Below, in pieces: positions 58,601 through 61,600 of a DNA stretch of 64,000 nt (positions are counted from its first letter, which is position 1; each line of letters begins with the position of its first letter). Location: positions 49,546,837 through 49,610,836 of the forward strand of contig NC_085049.1 of assembly GCF_963662255.1 (NCBI RefSeq), read 5' to 3'. The notes beneath the pieces are model-generated. The model saw nothing but the letters and a program-made list of their open reading frames with translations, was not told the DNA's origin and did no database searches. The position numbers were made by a program, and so were the translations under genes. This stretch comes from Cinclus cinclus (Eukaryota; Chordata; Aves; Passeriformes; Cinclidae).

Positions 58601-61600
58601 AAGTTTTAAGTTCAAAATCTACTCTCATAAAAACAGATTAAAGAGAGAGAAGTTCTTTGATTTGATTAACAATAATCAAACAAGTCATGTGTGATTAATG
58701 TAATGTGCACAATTAGCAGATGTTGCGGTTTTTTGTCATTTTCTTGATGAAATATGGATTAACACACTGCAATAATACAGTTTTAATCTGTGAACTGACA
58801 CACAACAATTACAAACAACAGGAGAAGCCAATTAAGTACTCTGTAGTACCTACAAGGAGTAACAATAAACATACAGTTGAATATTTCAGAAAAAATCAGT
58901 ACTCATTTTTAGTCAAAGCACAGGTTTGTCTTCTGAGTACTATGGTGAATCATATCTGCTGCTGGTGGTGGTGATGGCTAAACGGGGAACTAGAACTAGA
59001 AATCAATGAATAAAAAACATTTTAAGTGGCAAAATTTTCTCTTTTTTCTCTCCTTAGAATTTCACAAGTTATGGTAATGACAACAACGTCAGTGTGTCTC
59101 CATTTGTAGTGCTGGATGACTTGGCAAAATACAGCCATTATACTTTGTGGTTAACTGCAAGCACAGCATTTGGAGATGGAAACAAAACCAGTGAAAAAAT
59201 AGATGTGTATACAGATCAGGATAGTAAGTTAATAACTTTTCTAGTGTTCATTGTATATCCATGCTTTTTTATTAAATATTTATTAAATATTCCCTAACTT
59301 AAAAATTATTTTACTGTTATGATGGCAAAGTTAAAAAATATGATTGCATGGTTTTTAATGCTGCAATATTAATCTTTGCAAGGAAGGCGTTTTGATCTTA
59401 GTCTTTGAAATACTAAGAACAGAGAGCACAGGCCTCTGTAGATACAAAAAATAAAATTATTGTCTTAAGCTTTCATTAAGACTCTTTTCCCAAACAAATT
59501 TAACAGAAGTTATTATTCATATATGCCTTAAACTATTTTGCTTTTGAAACACAAATTATTTTTAAAGGTAGTAAAAAATATTACAACTGACATTTTCAGA
59601 CTAATTATATTTTGAACAGTTATTTCTAGTTGGGATTTGGATGTTTTATTACTATAATCCATGCATTTAATTTTTTGCTTATTATCTCTCATAGTCCCAG
59701 AAGGTTTTGTTGAAAATCTGGTCTATCAAAACATTTCCTCATCTTCTGTAAATGTAAGCTGGCTTCCACCATCCCAGCCAAATGGCTTAGTCTTCTTTCA
59801 TGTTTCTCTAAGTTTAATGCAACTGGGAACCAGTAAGAGATTATCTTTCCTTACTTACAACACAAGCATAATTTTTGATGATCTGGAGAAATATACTGAT
59901 TACATTCTGAAAATCACACCAGCCACTGATAAGGGATCTTCTGAACAGCATGCTCTAAGTCTTCATATAAGAACTGATGAAGATGGTAAGTGTAACATAT
60001 TTTATTAATTCCTAAAGAAATATATAAAAACCCCAAATAACTTTCTAAAAGAAAAAAAAATTGTGTTTCTTTTTCTTGTTTCACTTAAAGTGTTTTTATT
60101 ACACAGTGACATAAATGACTGTTGGACATTTCTAAGACCATGAAATAGAATTTTTCATTGGAACTCTTATTTTTCTGAGATTATCTTTGTTTTTCTCTTT
60201 CTTATTTCTTCATATAGTCCCAGAATCAGCACCTGTAATCAAAACATTTTCAAATCTCTCAACTACCTCAGTTATGCTCTCATGGGACCCTCCTGTTAAG
60301 CCAAATGGTATTATAGTGCGTTATGATTTAAATCTATTTGGGCCAGAAAGGAATAACTCATTCTCTACCACCAATAATTTTATCATCTTGGAAGACCTTC
60401 TGCCATTCACATTGTACAGCATTTATGCAGCTGCCAGAACAATAAAAGGACCGGGTCCATCTGCTGTGCTTCACTTCTACACAGATGAATCAGGTGAGCA
60501 AATTCAATTGTAAACAATTGAATCAGAGTAGTTGATATGAAGGATTAATTTTCAATTGGTCTGTGAGTGAAGAGCTTTCAGAATTAGGAAACACTGCAAG
60601 GCAATTATTTTCTGAGTGCTCCTCCTCCTGCCACAGTGTGCAAGAGGAGGTCACATTCTACACAGGATTACAAAAATCACTCCTTTGAGAAATATCTTTT
60701 GCCTTTGGAATGTGTTATGGTTTGCAAAGTGTCAGGGATTTTGAAGTAACCAACAGTATATCTCTCTTCATCCCCCCATGAAACTGAAAAATGATAAAAC
60801 ATGGAAATATTTCTGACATATTCACATGGTTCTCCTTTACATGGACCTCCTCTGCCTTGCATGGTAAATTACACATCTTGCAAATATATGATGAGTTGTT
60901 CTCGACATAAGTTGTAGGAAGAAAAGTATATTGCACTCCACTTACATACATAATATGACTTCTGTTAAATGTTTTAGTTCTGACAGTGAGGATGTTTAAG
61001 TGATTAATAGATTTGTTAGATCTCTAAGAAGATCCCTTGCTGACTAAACATGTATTCTGGATTAATATATTTTTTTTCATGTCAAAGAGGAAGAAAAAAG
61101 ATTAAAATAACAATGAAGTACTGTTAGCTTGAGTTCAGATGCAAATGTTAATGAAAGTACCTATGTTCTCCTGCATGTCCAAAGTGTTTTATTTGCCTGG
61201 ATTTTTTGTGATTTGGAACTCAGCAGCATTTCTCTTTTGCAGTGCCATTAGCTCCACCCGAGAATTTGACCATTATCAACTACACCGCAGAATCTGTGTG
61301 GCTAAAATGGGATCCAAGTCCCCAGTCAAATGGTGTTATTATGAGATATAATTTAAAGATTTATCAAAACAACACTGAAAAACTTTTTTTTTTGGTATGT
61401 TTGTAATTAAGAATGTATAATTTTTAAAAATATTTTTCATGCTATAGGAAAAAAAGATGTAGCAAATATTTTAAATGTCTGTTATGCTTCTAGAATTATG
61501 AAGATCCTATAAATTCCTATTTGTTAAGACAGTTTACTTCCCTTCCCACCATATCTATAATTCAATTTTTCAAATTAAACAGGAAAAGTTGTTACATTTT

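Larger units (their letters stand above)
52312..59057. other. intron 35, longest in window
   Basis: 6.7 kb splitting FN3-20. Contains an AT/GT microsatellite (52572-52602) and an AT run (54229-54243). Scattered reading frames up to 105 codons have no domain and no paired splice sites that would keep the phase. Some moderately GC-rich segments (about 53500-53900) could be old repeats I do not recognise. Confidence 0.6.
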
